Assembly: GCA_945878375.1 (NCBI GenBank)
Contig: CAMDWG010000020.1
Span: forward strand, 1-59,683
Direction of reading: 5' to 3'
Length of the DNA stretch: 59,683 bases
Source: Roseomonas mucosa
Lineage (GTDB): Bacteria; Pseudomonadota; Alphaproteobacteria; Acetobacterales; Acetobacteraceae
Position numbers and translations under genes: made by a program. The notes beneath the pieces are model-generated. The model had not been told where the DNA came from. It saw only the letters and a list, made by a program, of their open reading frames with translations, and ran no database searches. Of this stretch, positions 26,470 to 35,295 are shown piece by piece (the stretch's first letter is position 1; every line of letters begins with the position of its first letter).

Positions 26470-27345
26470 ATGCCCAACGTCACCATCATCCTGACCGACC
26501 CCGTCCCGCCCGGGGCACCCTTGCTGCTGGCCCCCCGCTTCCCAGACGCCTTCGGCTTCCGCCTTGCGGGCTTCGAGGTCGAGGATGGCGAGGTGCTGGA
26601 GACGCTGCGGGCGACCAATTCCGGGCAGGAAGCCTATCTCATCCGCCCCACGGCGGCACCGAAGCGGCCTGTACTGCACTACCGCATGGAGCCCTTCGCC
26701 GGCGATCCGCCCGAATGGATCTGGACGCCGCCCGCGACGCGCTATGTCCTGCCCTCGGCGGAGCTGCGGGATTTCGTCGTGGAACTGGTGCGGGGAGCCA
26801 CGAGCGAAGCGGATGCGCTGCGGCGCATCGTCGATCACGCCGCCAGCCATTTCTGGTACGGCCATGGGCCGGGCGGCCTGATGGATGGGCGCGACAGCGT
26901 GCCCCTGGTCACAGGGCCGACGCGCGGGCATTGCCTCGACATGCATGGCTACTGCGTCGCCGCCTGCCGCGCCGCGGGGCTGACCGCGGCCTACACGGCG
27001 GGCTTCTGGTTCAAGCAAGGCAGCCTGCTTGCCCCGGGCATGCATTGCTGGTTCGTCGCGCGGGTGGATGGCGAGATCGTCCATTACGACATCTCGCACC
27101 AGCTGAAGATCCCGACCTCGCCGATGCGCCCCGGACTGAACCCCGTCCCCGGCGTCCGGTTCCTGGGGGCCGTCGGGAAGGGCCTGCGCTTCGCGGTGGG
27201 CGAGCGGCTGGTCGAGGGGACGCATTTCGCCCGGTTCGTGTGGCTGACGGAAGATGGGCGAGAGCATCATCCCGCCCATGCGCTGCTTCTTGATGCGAAA
27301 GAGCTTGGTGCCGATCGCCAGTCGCCGGATGGACCAGCCTGCTGA
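26470..27345 (+). CDS. Transglutaminase-like (papain-fold) protein
   Basis: 291 residues from ATG 26470. The catalytic triad of the transglutaminase-like superfamily is visible: Cys in TRGHCLDMHGYC, His in GMHCWFVARVDG, Asp in VHYDISH. No signal peptide. Bacterial relatives are mostly predicted cysteine peptidases or amidases. Situated 17 bases after the importer 4 ATPase, it may process the imported compound, for example a peptide or amide. The last residues (DRQSPDGPAC) adjoin insertion-sequence debris and may have been altered by it. Confidence 0.75.
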   Translation: MPNVTIILTDPVPPGAPLLLAPRFPDAFGFRLAGFEVEDGEVLETLRATNSGQEAYLIRPTAAPKRPVLHYRMEPFAGDPPEWIWTPPATRYVLPSAELRDFVVELVRGATSEADALRRIVDHAASHFWYGHGPGGLMDGRDSVPLVTGPTRGHCLDMHGYCVAACRAAGLTAAYTAGFWFKQGSLLAPGMHCWFVARVDGEIVHYDISHQLKIPTSPMRPGLNPVPGVRFLGAVGKGLRFAVGERLVEGTHFARFVWLTEDGREHHPAHALLLDAKELGADRQSPDGPAC

Positions 27346-27399
27346 TTGTTGATCGGCTTGGAGTAAGGACCAGGGCGGCGCCCTTGCCTCCGTATGGTC

Positions 27400-27800
27400 A
27401 GACGGCGCCGAAGATGTAGGTCGACGCGGAGCGCTGGTCCTGCCGTTGTGCAACACCCGGCGATGAACCGGCACCTGGCCGAGATCAGCACCATGGTCAG
27501 CCCTGGCAAGCACGCCGTACTGCTGCTCGATCAGGCCGGATGGCACCACTCTGGCAACGTTGCGGCACCGGACAATATCACGCTGCTGCCGCTGCCGCCG
27601 AAGTGTCCAGAGCTGAAAATGAAGGAGAACGTCTGGCAGTTCATGCGCGACAACTGGCTCTCGAACCCTTTTCCAGGACTACGACGACATCGTCGGTCAC
27701 TGCTACCACCATTGGAACCGCCTCATCGATCAGCCCTGGCGCATCATGTCCATCGGCCTGCACAACTGGGCGCATGGCATCTATTCAGTGGGGATTGGTA
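27400..27800 (+). pseudogene. IS630-family transposase remnant (C-terminal part, frameshifted)
   Basis: The 3' third of an IS630-type transposase is recognisable: HLAEISTMV, AVLLLDQAGWHHSGN, ITLLPLPPKCPELKM, VWQFMRDNWLSN. The frame breaks near 27668 and continues in another frame as YDDIVGHCYHHWNRLIDQPW, then RIMSIGLHNWAHG. A further frame slip lies before MNRHLAEI, and the N-terminal two thirds, including the first catalytic Asp, are absent. On the opposite strand at about 27395-27425 a short stretch reads TYIFGAV, the motif that normally precedes this region, suggesting a small inversion. Inactive. Confidence 0.85.
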
Positions 27801-27922
27801 TCAGGGCTATGGCGCGCGCCATGGTGAGCCTCCGATGCTCACCAGCTTGTTGGGGTGGACGGCCCCACGGCATCGCGATGTGCCAGTGTTTGGCTGTTGA
27901 GGGGCAAACAAGGAGCCGTCCG

Positions 27923-28939
27923 GTGGCATTCAAGCGGATTGCTGTTGATACGTCCAAGGCCGTGTTCACGGTTCACGGCATCGACGAGGCAGATCGTGCC
28001 GTACTCCGGCGCGACCTGTCCCGTGCCCGGTTCGAAGCCTTCGTGGCATCGATCGAGCCGACCGAGTTCGTGCTGGAGGCCAGCGGCGGCGCCCATCACT
28101 GGGGGCGCGTGCTTGAGGCTCATGGGCATCGTGTGCGGCTGATCCCACCGCAATACGTCAAGCCGTTCGTCCGGCGCGGCAAGAACGACCGCGCCGACGC
28201 CCAGGCGATCTGCGAGGCGGCTGGGCGGCCCGGAATGAGCGTCGTGCCGGTGCGCTCGCTCGAGCGCCAGGCACAGGCGATGGTCCTGCGCGTCCGAGAG
28301 CGCCTGGTGCTGCAGCGGACCCAACTGATCAACTCGCTCCGGGGCCATGCCACCGAGTTCGGGATCGTCGTAGCCCGTGGATGCAGCCGCATTCCCGAGC
28401 TGATGGAGCGTCTCCGCGGAGACGAAGGCGTCCCCGCTGCGGCAGTCCGCGAGATGGAGCGCCTGCAGCGTTGCATCGAGGTGCTCGACGGTAAGATTTC
28501 CACCTTGGATCGCGAGCTGGCGGAGGCTGCGAAGGTACACGAGGTGGCGCGCCGCCTGACCGGCGTGCCCGGCATCGGGCCAATCGGAGCCATGACGCTG
28601 GTGCTGACACTGGAGACGGCGCAGTTCGAAAGCGGGCGCCATTTGGCCGCATGGCTTGGGTTGGTGCCGCGCGAGCACTCCTCGGGCGGCAAGCAGCGGC
28701 TTGGCCGGATCAGCAAGGCGGGCAACACCAGGATCCGCCAGTTGCTGGTGCTCGGCGCGACAGCGGCCATCCGGCACACCCGACCGGGCAGCCAGAGCGC
28801 CTCACCCTGGTTACTTGCCTTGCTGGAGCGCAAGCCGCGCAAGCTCGCGGCGATCGCCCTGGCCAACAAGATGGCCCGCGTCGTGTGGGCCATGATGGAG
28901 CGTGGAACAGCTTATCGCCCCCATGCGGCGATGGCCTGA
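27923..28939 (+). mobile_element. IS110-family (IS1111-like) transposase gene, intact
   Basis: GTG 27923 with AGGAG at 27911-27915 starts VAFKRIAVDTSKAVFTVHG; 338 residues, the normal size. The N-terminal DEDD catalytic domain shows Asp in AVDTSK, Glu in VLEASGG and the KNDRADAQAI motif. The C-terminal Tnp2-type domain has VPGIGPIGAMTLVLTLE and the serine-bearing GRISKAGNTRIRQLLVLGA. The element sits directly after the IS630 remnant and probably inserted into it. Exact ends are not visible: IS110 elements often lack terminal inverted repeats. Likely still active at the protein level. Confidence 0.92.
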
Positions 28940-29444
28940 TCGCGCTCCGGTGCCGCGAGGAAAGGGCAACGACGCAAGATGACGATCGGTCGGACCGACG
29001 AGCGGGAGCACGCCGCGTGATTCAACGGCTCTCGAAGCCGCCAGCTTGTTTGGCGCCCGCTTGCGGACCTCATCTGGGCCAGCGGTCATCGGCCGCGCCA
29101 ACAGGCCGGACACATGACCGCATCCAGACCTCGTCATCCGCGTCCAACCCCTTGCCTCGGAGGGGCCGTCCACACATGAATCACATCCCCCCAGCGTCGG
29201 GGAATCCCCTTCGTGAGTCACGACCATCAGGATTTGGTATGAAACGCCCGCGCGGTGATGGCAGATGCCTCGCTGAATCGACGGCAGGCGATCCAGGTGC
29301 CGTAGGCAAGCAACCTTTCGCAGAGCAAGCGGTCACCACGCTTCCGACAAACCCCTTGTGAGTTTGGCACGAGGGCGCCTGCGAACCATTCCGCGAGGCT
29401 GGGATCAGCCCCGTCCTGTCACGGCCCTCGCCATTGGCCGCGAC
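28940..29444. other. Non-coding tail of the IS110 element and intergenic sequence
   Basis: About 500 bases without a convincing gene. The first part should be the 3' non-coding end of the IS110 element. Two similar short words (CCCCTTCGTGAGT near 29208 and CCCCTTGTGAGT near 29353) may be related to its end or to a target-site repeat, but the element boundary cannot be fixed from one copy. Confidence 0.4.
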
Positions 29445-30002
29445 CTATGACTTCAGGCTGCGCGCCACGGCAGGCATGAAATGCGCGACGGCTGGCGTCT
29501 CCAGGCCCTTCACCTTGGCTTGCTCGTCATAACGGCGCAGTTGAACCGCCTCGGCGCTGTGCGGCAGCGCCTCGAAGGCCTTTACCTCCTCCGCCGACAT
29601 CGGCCCGCCCTGCAGTGCCAGGCTCTTCACGCTGTCCGGTGAAAGCTTGGCGAAGTAGTCCGGTTCCACGGCACAGAGGTAGCGCTTGGCGGCCACATGC
29701 AGGCGCACTGGCTCTGTCACATCGGGGCCGAAATAGTTGACCAGCCAGGCATGGCCCAACTCCTCATGCCGGTCGTCGATGCCGGCATCGGCCGGGTTCT
29801 CACCCAGGTCGTGCACCATGTGGCCGATATCGTGCAGCAGGGCGGCGGCGACCAGCGCATCGGCATGCCCCTGGCGTTCGGCGAGCGTCGCCGCCTGCAG
29901 CGCATGCTGCTGCTGGTTGATCAACGTGAGCCCGTATTGCCCGTTGGCCTTCTGCTCGAGCAGATGACGGATTTCCGCGATGATGGTGGCAGCTTCGGTC
30001 AT
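29445..30002 (-). CDS. PhnZ-like HD-domain oxygenase (phosphonate-associated HDIG family)
   Basis: ATG 30002 gives 185 residues. The whole chain aligns with the phosphonate-degradation HDIG family (TIGR03276) and PhnZ, a mixed-valence di-iron oxygenase that cleaves the C-P bond of 2-amino-1-hydroxyethylphosphonate. Metal ligands are all present: His33, His57/Asp58 (LLHDIGH), His79, His102 and Asp in RRYDEQAK. Also present are the family blocks HVAAKRYLC, LQGGPMSAEE and KGLETP. Position 26, which in PhnZ is the substrate-binding Glu27 by my alignment, is Thr here; Tyr23 (PhnZ Tyr24) is kept. It may therefore cleave a different phosphonate. No PhnY-type dioxygenase is in the window. Confidence 0.82.
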   Translation of the reverse strand: MTEAATIIAEIRHLLEQKANGQYGLTLINQQQHALQAATLAERQGHADALVAAALLHDIGHMVHDLGENPADAGIDDRHEELGHAWLVNYFGPDVTEPVRLHVAAKRYLCAVEPDYFAKLSPDSVKSLALQGGPMSAEEVKAFEALPHSAEAVQLRRYDEQAKVKGLETPAVAHFMPAVARSLKS

Positions 30003-30176
30003 GGTGGCGCTCCTTAAAGGTGGTGCCGGGCGACGCACCGCGCAGCGCCGTCATCATCCTGTCATTTGATTATCGAATGAGTGTCCATCTACACATGGAT
30101 TGAGCCTATGTTCCAGCGCCAGTCGTTTCCATCGACAGGCCATCGGCAGGGGCGCCACGAAACGGGAGATCCGCCC

Positions 30177-31733
30177 ATGTCCCTCGCTCGCCGCGACCTG
30201 ATGGCCGCCGCCGCTGCCGGCACCTTGGCGTCCGCCATGCCGATGCCCGCCATGGCCAACCCGCGTGAACTGCGCGTCGGCGTGCAGACGCACACCCGAA
30301 CCCTCGATTTCCAGGCCGAGACCGGCAACAACACCGCGCAATTCCTCGACTGTCTCTGCGACACGCTGGTCGAGATCGACACGCGCAGCCCCACCCCGCG
30401 CTATCTGCCCGGCCTGGCCACGGAGTGGCGCAGCATCTCGCCCACCGTCACGGAATTCCGCCTGCGCGAAGGCGTGCGGATGCATGACGGCACGCTGATG
30501 GATGCGGATGACGTGGTGTTCTCCCTCCAGCGCGTGTTCACGCCGACCGATGCGCGCTATCGCGGCAATCACGGGCGCTACTTCTCCAACTTCGCGCGCG
30601 TCGAGAAGCAGGATGCGATGACGGTGCGCATCGTCACCCATCGGCCCGATCCGCTGGTGGAGGCGCTGCTGTCCTGCCGCAATGCGGGCATCGCCTCCAA
30701 GGAACAGGCCGACGCCATCGGCCTCGACCGCGCCGCGCAATCGCCGGCCGGCAGTGGGCCTTATCGCGTCGGCAGCTTCCGCCCCAATGCCGATCTCACG
30801 GTCGAGCGTTTCGCCGACCATTGGGGCCCCGCCGCGCCGCTTGATCGCGTGCGCTTCACCCGCGTCTCCGAGATGGCGCCGCGCGTCACCGCGCTGCTCA
30901 ACGGCGACGTTGATTTCATCGTCTCCATCCCGCCCGATCAGCAGGCGCCGATCCGGGCGCGGCGTGGCCTGCGCCTGGTCGAGACGACCTGGCCGATGTT
31001 CTTCCTCTACGTTCTGAATATGAATCGGCCCGAGATCGCCGATCCGCGCATCCGCCGCGCGATGAACCTTGCCATCGACCGCAACGCGCTGACCGCCGCG
31101 CTGTGGGGCGGCAAGGCGCATGCGCCGCGCGGGCATTACTTCCGCGGCTTCGCGGACCATGATTTTCTGAACGACCTCAACCTCCTGCCCTACGACCCCG
31201 CCGAGGCGCGGCGCCTGATGCGCGCCGCCGGCTACAATGGCGCGGAGATCGTGCTGTCCTTCCAATCCGCCTACTACACTTATGGCGACCAGGGCGCGCA
31301 GGCGGTGCTCGACATGTGGAAGGATGTGGGCTTCCGCGCGCGGCTGCAGGTGATCGAAGGCTTCGGCCAGGACAGCAGCCAGTTCTTCACGCGCGATTGG
31401 TCGAACCCGCTCTACTACCCCGACATGCTCGGCGCCTTCGACACGCATTGGGCGCAGGCGTCGTGGGTGACGCGCGACAAATGGTTCGCGCCCGAGAAGT
31501 TCCCCGTCTATCAGCCGCTCTATGACGCGGTGCGCTTCGGCACCGACCCGCAGGCGCGCCGCGACGCCTATCGGCGTCTCGTGATCCTGACCGAGACTGA
31601 GATGGTGCCCTGGGTGCTGCTGTATCAGCCCGCCGAGGCCTATGCGATGCGCGCCAACATAGCCTGGGAGATCCCGCACAATGTGCGCCCCTACCAGCTG
31701 CCCTTCCGCGCCGGCCAGGTGAACGTCAACTGA
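30177..31733 (+). CDS. Dipeptide/oligopeptide-type solute-binding protein (family 5), importer 5
   Basis: ATG 30177, eight bases after GGGAG, starts MSLARRDLMAAAAAGTLASA, a Tat-like signal cleaved near AMA-NP. 518 residues. Family 5 hallmarks: YLPGLATEWRSISPTVTEF, GVRMHDGTLMDADDVVFSL, GSGPYRVGSFRPNADL, DPRIRRAMNLAIDRNAL. It is divergent from the PhnZ-like gene (175-base gap), suggesting a phosphonate or aminophosphonate-containing ligand, but the family binds many things. Heads a five-gene operon to 35293. Confidence 0.92.
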   Translation: MSLARRDLMAAAAAGTLASAMPMPAMANPRELRVGVQTHTRTLDFQAETGNNTAQFLDCLCDTLVEIDTRSPTPRYLPGLATEWRSISPTVTEFRLREGVRMHDGTLMDADDVVFSLQRVFTPTDARYRGNHGRYFSNFARVEKQDAMTVRIVTHRPDPLVEALLSCRNAGIASKEQADAIGLDRAAQSPAGSGPYRVGSFRPNADLTVERFADHWGPAAPLDRVRFTRVSEMAPRVTALLNGDVDFIVSIPPDQQAPIRARRGLRLVETTWPMFFLYVLNMNRPEIADPRIRRAMNLAIDRNALTAALWGGKAHAPRGHYFRGFADHDFLNDLNLLPYDPAEARRLMRAAGYNGAEIVLSFQSAYYTYGDQGAQAVLDMWKDVGFRARLQVIEGFGQDSSQFFTRDWSNPLYYPDMLGAFDTHWAQASWVTRDKWFAPEKFPVYQPLYDAVRFGTDPQARRDAYRRLVILTETEMVPWVLLYQPAEAYAMRANIAWEIPHNVRPYQLPFRAGQVNVN

Positions 31734-32671
31734 TCGGCTTCCTCGCGGGACGGGTCGCGCGGGCGGGGGTCACGCTGCTGCTCGTGCTGGTGGTGACCTT
31801 CGCGGGGGCGCGCATCTCCGGCAATCCCTTCGACTACCTCTACGATGACGGGCTGACCGCCGAGCAGCGCGCCGAACTTTCCGCTGAGTTCGGGCTCGAC
31901 CGGCCGCTGCCGGCGCAGTTCGCGGCTTATGTCGGGGCGCTGGCCTCGGGCCATTTCGGCGTGAGCATCGCGCAGCGCCGCCCGGTGATCGATCTGTATG
32001 CCGAGGCGCTACCCTCGACGCTGGGCCTCGCCGTCTCGGCCTTCGCGCTGACGCTGGCGGTGGGGCTGCCGCTGGGCGTGCTGGCGGCGGTGCGGCGCGG
32101 GCGGTTCTGGGGCGGGGTGGCGATGGGTGTCGCCTTTGTCGGCTATGCGGTGCCGCATTTCGTCCTGGCGATCATCCTGGTGCTGGTCTTCGGCCTCGCC
32201 CTGTCCTGGCTGCCCTCGGTTGGTGGCGACACGCCCTGGCACTATGTGCTGCCCACGGTCACCCTCGCGGCCGGGCTGGCCGCGTCCGTGGTGCGTTTCC
32301 TGCGCGGCGAGATGCTCGAGGTGATGGGCCAGGACCATGTGCGCACCGCGCGTGCCACGGGGCTTTCGGCGCCACGCGTGCTGTGGGGCCATGTGGCGCG
32401 CAACGCGATGCTGCCGGTGTTGACCGTCTTGGGCCTACAACTCAACGGGCTGATCAATGGCAGCCTGATCATCGAGACGGTCTTCGCTCTGCCCGGCATC
32501 GGCCAGACCTTCGTCGGCGCGGTGCAGGTGCGCGACTATCCGGTGCTGCAATTCGGCGTCATGGCCTATGCGCTGGTCGTGGTGGTCATCAATCTCGGCG
32601 TCGATGCGCTCTACGCCGTGGCCGATCCGCGGATACGCCGCGGCGGCGCAGCACGGATGGCGGAGGCGTGA
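31730..32671 (+). CDS. Dipeptide-type ABC permease, DppB-like (importer 5), probable CTG start
   Basis: The first ATG/GTG-type codon in frame (GTG 31784) would delete half of the first membrane span. Starting at CTG 31730, which overlaps the previous stop as CTGA, restores the normal DppB N-terminus (LIGFLAGRVARAGVTLLLVL) and a family-typical 313 residues. No ATG, GTG or TTG is available between. Further features: AELSAEFGLDRPLPAQF, the EAA-type loop VRTARATGLSAPRVLWGHVA, and VFALPGIGQTFVGAVQVRDY. The start assignment is inference; the gene itself is secure. Confidence 0.85.
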   Translation: MIGFLAGRVARAGVTLLLVLVVTFAGARISGNPFDYLYDDGLTAEQRAELSAEFGLDRPLPAQFAAYVGALASGHFGVSIAQRRPVIDLYAEALPSTLGLAVSAFALTLAVGLPLGVLAAVRRGRFWGGVAMGVAFVGYAVPHFVLAIILVLVFGLALSWLPSVGGDTPWHYVLPTVTLAAGLAASVVRFLRGEMLEVMGQDHVRTARATGLSAPRVLWGHVARNAMLPVLTVLGLQLNGLINGSLIIETVFALPGIGQTFVGAVQVRDYPVLQFGVMAYALVVVVINLGVDALYAVADPRIRRGGAARMAEA

Positions 32672-33522
32672 GCGCAACCAGCGCCGTGCGCCGCATCGCG
32701 CCGCGAATCCCCTGGCCGATCGCCCTTGCCCTGGCGATGGCGGCATTGCTGCTGATCGCCGCACTGGCCGCCCCCTGGATCGCGCCGTTCGACCCCGACC
32801 GCACGCAGTTGCTCCGCCGGCTGCGCCCGCCGGCAGGCTTTGAGGGCGCGCATCCGGCGCATTGGCTCGGCACGGACCAACTCGGACGCGACCTCGTATC
32901 GCGCGCCCTGCACGGCTTGCGCACCTCGCTCGGAATCGCGCTGATCGGTTCGGTGATGGGCTGCCTGATTGGCACCGGCATCGGCCTGCTCGCGGGCTAT
33001 CTGCGCGGGCGGGTCGAGACGGCGCTGATGGTGATCGTCGATGCGCAGATCGCGCTGCCCTACCTGCTGCTGGTGCTGTTGGGCCTTGCGGTGTTCGGCA
33101 CCTCCACCTGGGTGGTGATCGCCCTGGTCAGCCTCGCTGGGTGGGAGAATTACGCGCGGCTGGCGCGCGGCCAGGTGCTGTCGCTGCGCGAGCGGCCCTT
33201 CGTGGAGGCATCGCTGGCACTGGGCGCCGGGCCGGGCTGGGTGTTGCGCCAGCACATCATGCCGCATCTGGCGGCCCCGCTTGTCGTGCAGTTCACGCTG
33301 GGCCTGCCGGCGGTGCTGCTGCTCGAATCCTCGCTGTCCTTCCTGGGCATCGGCGTGCAGCCCCCCACGGCGACGCTCGGGCGCATGATCGGCGAAGGGC
33401 GGCACCAGATGCTGACCGCGCCCTGGGTTGTCGTGGTGCCGACATTGGTAATCCTGGCGCTGACGCTGTGCGTGCAGGCGATCGGCGACTGGCTGCGTGA
33501 CCGCGCGGATCCGCGCGCATGA
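32668..33522 (+). CDS. Dipeptide-type ABC permease, DppC-like (importer 5)
   Basis: GTG 32668 overlaps the previous stop (GTGA) and gives 284 residues. First span IALALAMAALLLIAALAAPW; the DppC motif HWLGTDQLGRDLVSRALHGL; the EAA-type loop VEASLALGAGPGWVLRQHIM; LLESSLSFLGIGVQPPTATL; and the end AIGDWLRDRADPRA. Overlapping junctions on both sides show coupled translation. Confidence 0.9.
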   Translation: MSATSAVRRIAPRIPWPIALALAMAALLLIAALAAPWIAPFDPDRTQLLRRLRPPAGFEGAHPAHWLGTDQLGRDLVSRALHGLRTSLGIALIGSVMGCLIGTGIGLLAGYLRGRVETALMVIVDAQIALPYLLLVLLGLAVFGTSTWVVIALVSLAGWENYARLARGQVLSLRERPFVEASLALGAGPGWVLRQHIMPHLAAPLVVQFTLGLPAVLLLESSLSFLGIGVQPPTATLGRMIGEGRHQMLTAPWVVVVPTLVILALTLCVQAIGDWLRDRADPRA

Positions 33523-34496
33523 GTGCCCCTTTGCTGTCCGTGCGCGGCCTGGCCGTGACCTTCACCACGCCCTTCGGGCCCGTGCGAGGGCTGGATGGCG
33601 CGGATTTCGACGTGGCAGGCGGCGAAATCCTGGCCCTGGTGGGAGAAAGCGGCAGCGGCAAATCCGTCGCCTCCCTGGCCGTCATGGGCGTGCTCGGCCC
33701 GGGCGGCGATGGGGCGCGTGTGCAGGTGGAGGGCCAGGCGCTCTGGGAGGGCAGCACCGATCTGCTGCGCGCCCCACACCGCCCTGGCCTCGCGATGGTA
33801 TTCCAGGAGCCGATGACGGCGCTCAACCCCGTGCTGCGCATCGGCCGGCAGATTGGCGAGGCGGTGGCGCGGCATGATGGCGTCAGCGGCGAGGCCGTGG
33901 CGGTGCGCGTGACCACGCTGCTGGCCGAGATGGGCCTGCCCGACCCGGCGCGGGTAGCGCGCGCCTATCCGCACGAAATGTCGGGCGGCATGCGCCAGCG
34001 GGCGCTGATCGCGCTGGCCATGGCGTGCCGGCCGCGGCTGCTGATCGCCGATGAGCCGACCACGGCGCTGGACGCGACCGTGCAGGCGCGCGTGCTGGGG
34101 CTGCTGGCTGGGCTGCGGCGCAGCCATGGCCTTGCGATGCTGCTGGTGACGCATGATTTCGGCGTGGTCGCGCACATCGCCGACCGGGTGGCGGTGATGT
34201 ATGGCGGGCGGGTGGTGGAGACCGGCCCGGTCGCCGCCCTGCTGGCCCGCCCCGCGCACCCCTACACGCGCGCCCTGCTGGCCGCCGTGCCGCGCCTGGA
34301 TCTGGCGCGCGGCGAGGCGCTGCCGGCCGAGGAGATGCCCGGCACGCCGCCCGATCCCCGCCACCCGCCGTCCGGCTGCCGCTTCCACCCGCGCTGCGCC
34401 CTGGCGCGCCCGGGGCAGTGCGATGTAGGCGCTCCACCGGAATCGCGCGCACTGGGTCCGGGCCGCGCCGCCGCTTGCCACCTGCTTGCCGCATGA
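33519..34496 (+). CDS. Dipeptide-type ABC ATPase, DppD-like (importer 5)
   Basis: ATG 33519 overlaps the permease stop (ATGA); 325 residues. Walker A GESGSGKSV, signature EMSGGMRQRALIALAM, Walker B LLIADEPTTALD, switch VTHDFGVVA. The C-terminal extension contains PPSGCRFHPRCALARPGQCD, the cysteine-bearing tail typical of oligopeptide-type ATPases (often an iron-sulfur cluster site). It works as a heterodimer with the next protein. Confidence 0.93.
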   Translation: MSAPLLSVRGLAVTFTTPFGPVRGLDGADFDVAGGEILALVGESGSGKSVASLAVMGVLGPGGDGARVQVEGQALWEGSTDLLRAPHRPGLAMVFQEPMTALNPVLRIGRQIGEAVARHDGVSGEAVAVRVTTLLAEMGLPDPARVARAYPHEMSGGMRQRALIALAMACRPRLLIADEPTTALDATVQARVLGLLAGLRRSHGLAMLLVTHDFGVVAHIADRVAVMYGGRVVETGPVAALLARPAHPYTRALLAAVPRLDLARGEALPAEEMPGTPPDPRHPPSGCRFHPRCALARPGQCDVGAPPESRALGPGRAAACHLLAA

Positions 34497-35293
34497 CGCC
34501 GCTGCTGGAAGCCGTGGGGCTGACGCGGCGCTTCGGCGCGGGGCTCTTTGCTCGCCGGGGTGGCGTGACGGCGGTGGCTGATGTCAGCCTGACCCTGATG
34601 GCCGGGGAGGCGGTGGGCATCGTGGGGGAGTCCGGCAGCGGCAAATCCACCCTGGGGCGCCTGCTGCTCGGCCTGATTCCGCCCTCGTCCGGAGAGGTGC
34701 GCTTTCGCGGCCGACCGCTGGGCGCGGCACTGGCCGCCGATCGCCGCGCCGTGCGCCGCGCCTTGCAGATCGTGCAGCAGGACCCCACCGCCGCCCTCGA
34801 CCCACGCTGGGATGTGGCGCGGCTGGTGCGCGAGGGGCTTGACATCCACGGCCTGGGCACCCCGGCCGAGCGCGCCGCCCGCGTGGCCGGGCTGCTGGCG
34901 GATGTCGGTCTCGATGCCGGCTTTGCGGCGCGCCGGGCGCATGAGCTTTCGGGCGGGCAGAAGCAGCGTGTGGCGATCGCCCGCGCTTTGGCCCTGGAGC
35001 CCGAATTCATCTTCGCGGATGAGCCGGTCTCGGCGCTGGATGTCTCGGTTCGCGCGCAGGTGCTTGGCCTGTTGAACCGGCTGCGCGCGGCGCGTGGCAT
35101 CGGGCTGCTGATGGTCTCCCACGATATCGCCGCCGTCGCCGCCTGCTGCGAGCGTATCCTCGTGATGCAGGGCGGGCGCATCGTGGAAGATGCGCCGCGC
35201 GCCGCGCTGCTGCGCGAACCGCGCCATGCGCACACGCGCGAATTGCTCGCCGCGGTGCCGGCGCCGCCCGTCGCCCTGCCGGGGTCGGTGTAG
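34493..35293 (+). CDS. Dipeptide-type ABC ATPase, DppF-like (importer 5)
   Basis: ATG 34493 overlaps the previous stop (ATGA); 266 residues, at the short end for DppF, which is often ~320, because the C-terminal oligopeptide-type tail is missing. Walker A GESGSGKST, signature LSGGQKQRVAIARAL, Walker B FIFADEPVSALD, switch VSHDIAAVA. Last gene of the operon. It meets the PHP gene end-to-end with only two bases between the stops. Confidence 0.92.
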   Translation: MTPLLEAVGLTRRFGAGLFARRGGVTAVADVSLTLMAGEAVGIVGESGSGKSTLGRLLLGLIPPSSGEVRFRGRPLGAALAADRRAVRRALQIVQQDPTAALDPRWDVARLVREGLDIHGLGTPAERAARVAGLLADVGLDAGFAARRAHELSGGQKQRVAIARALALEPEFIFADEPVSALDVSVRAQVLGLLNRLRAARGIGLLMVSHDIAAVAACCERILVMQGGRIVEDAPRAALLREPRHAHTRELLAAVPAPPVALPGSV

Positions 35294-35295
35294 CC

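Noticed and set aside
30054-31679. 541-codon minus-strand open frame opposite the importer 5 binding protein
   Set aside because: Antisense shadow of a gene with a full signal peptide and family motifs.
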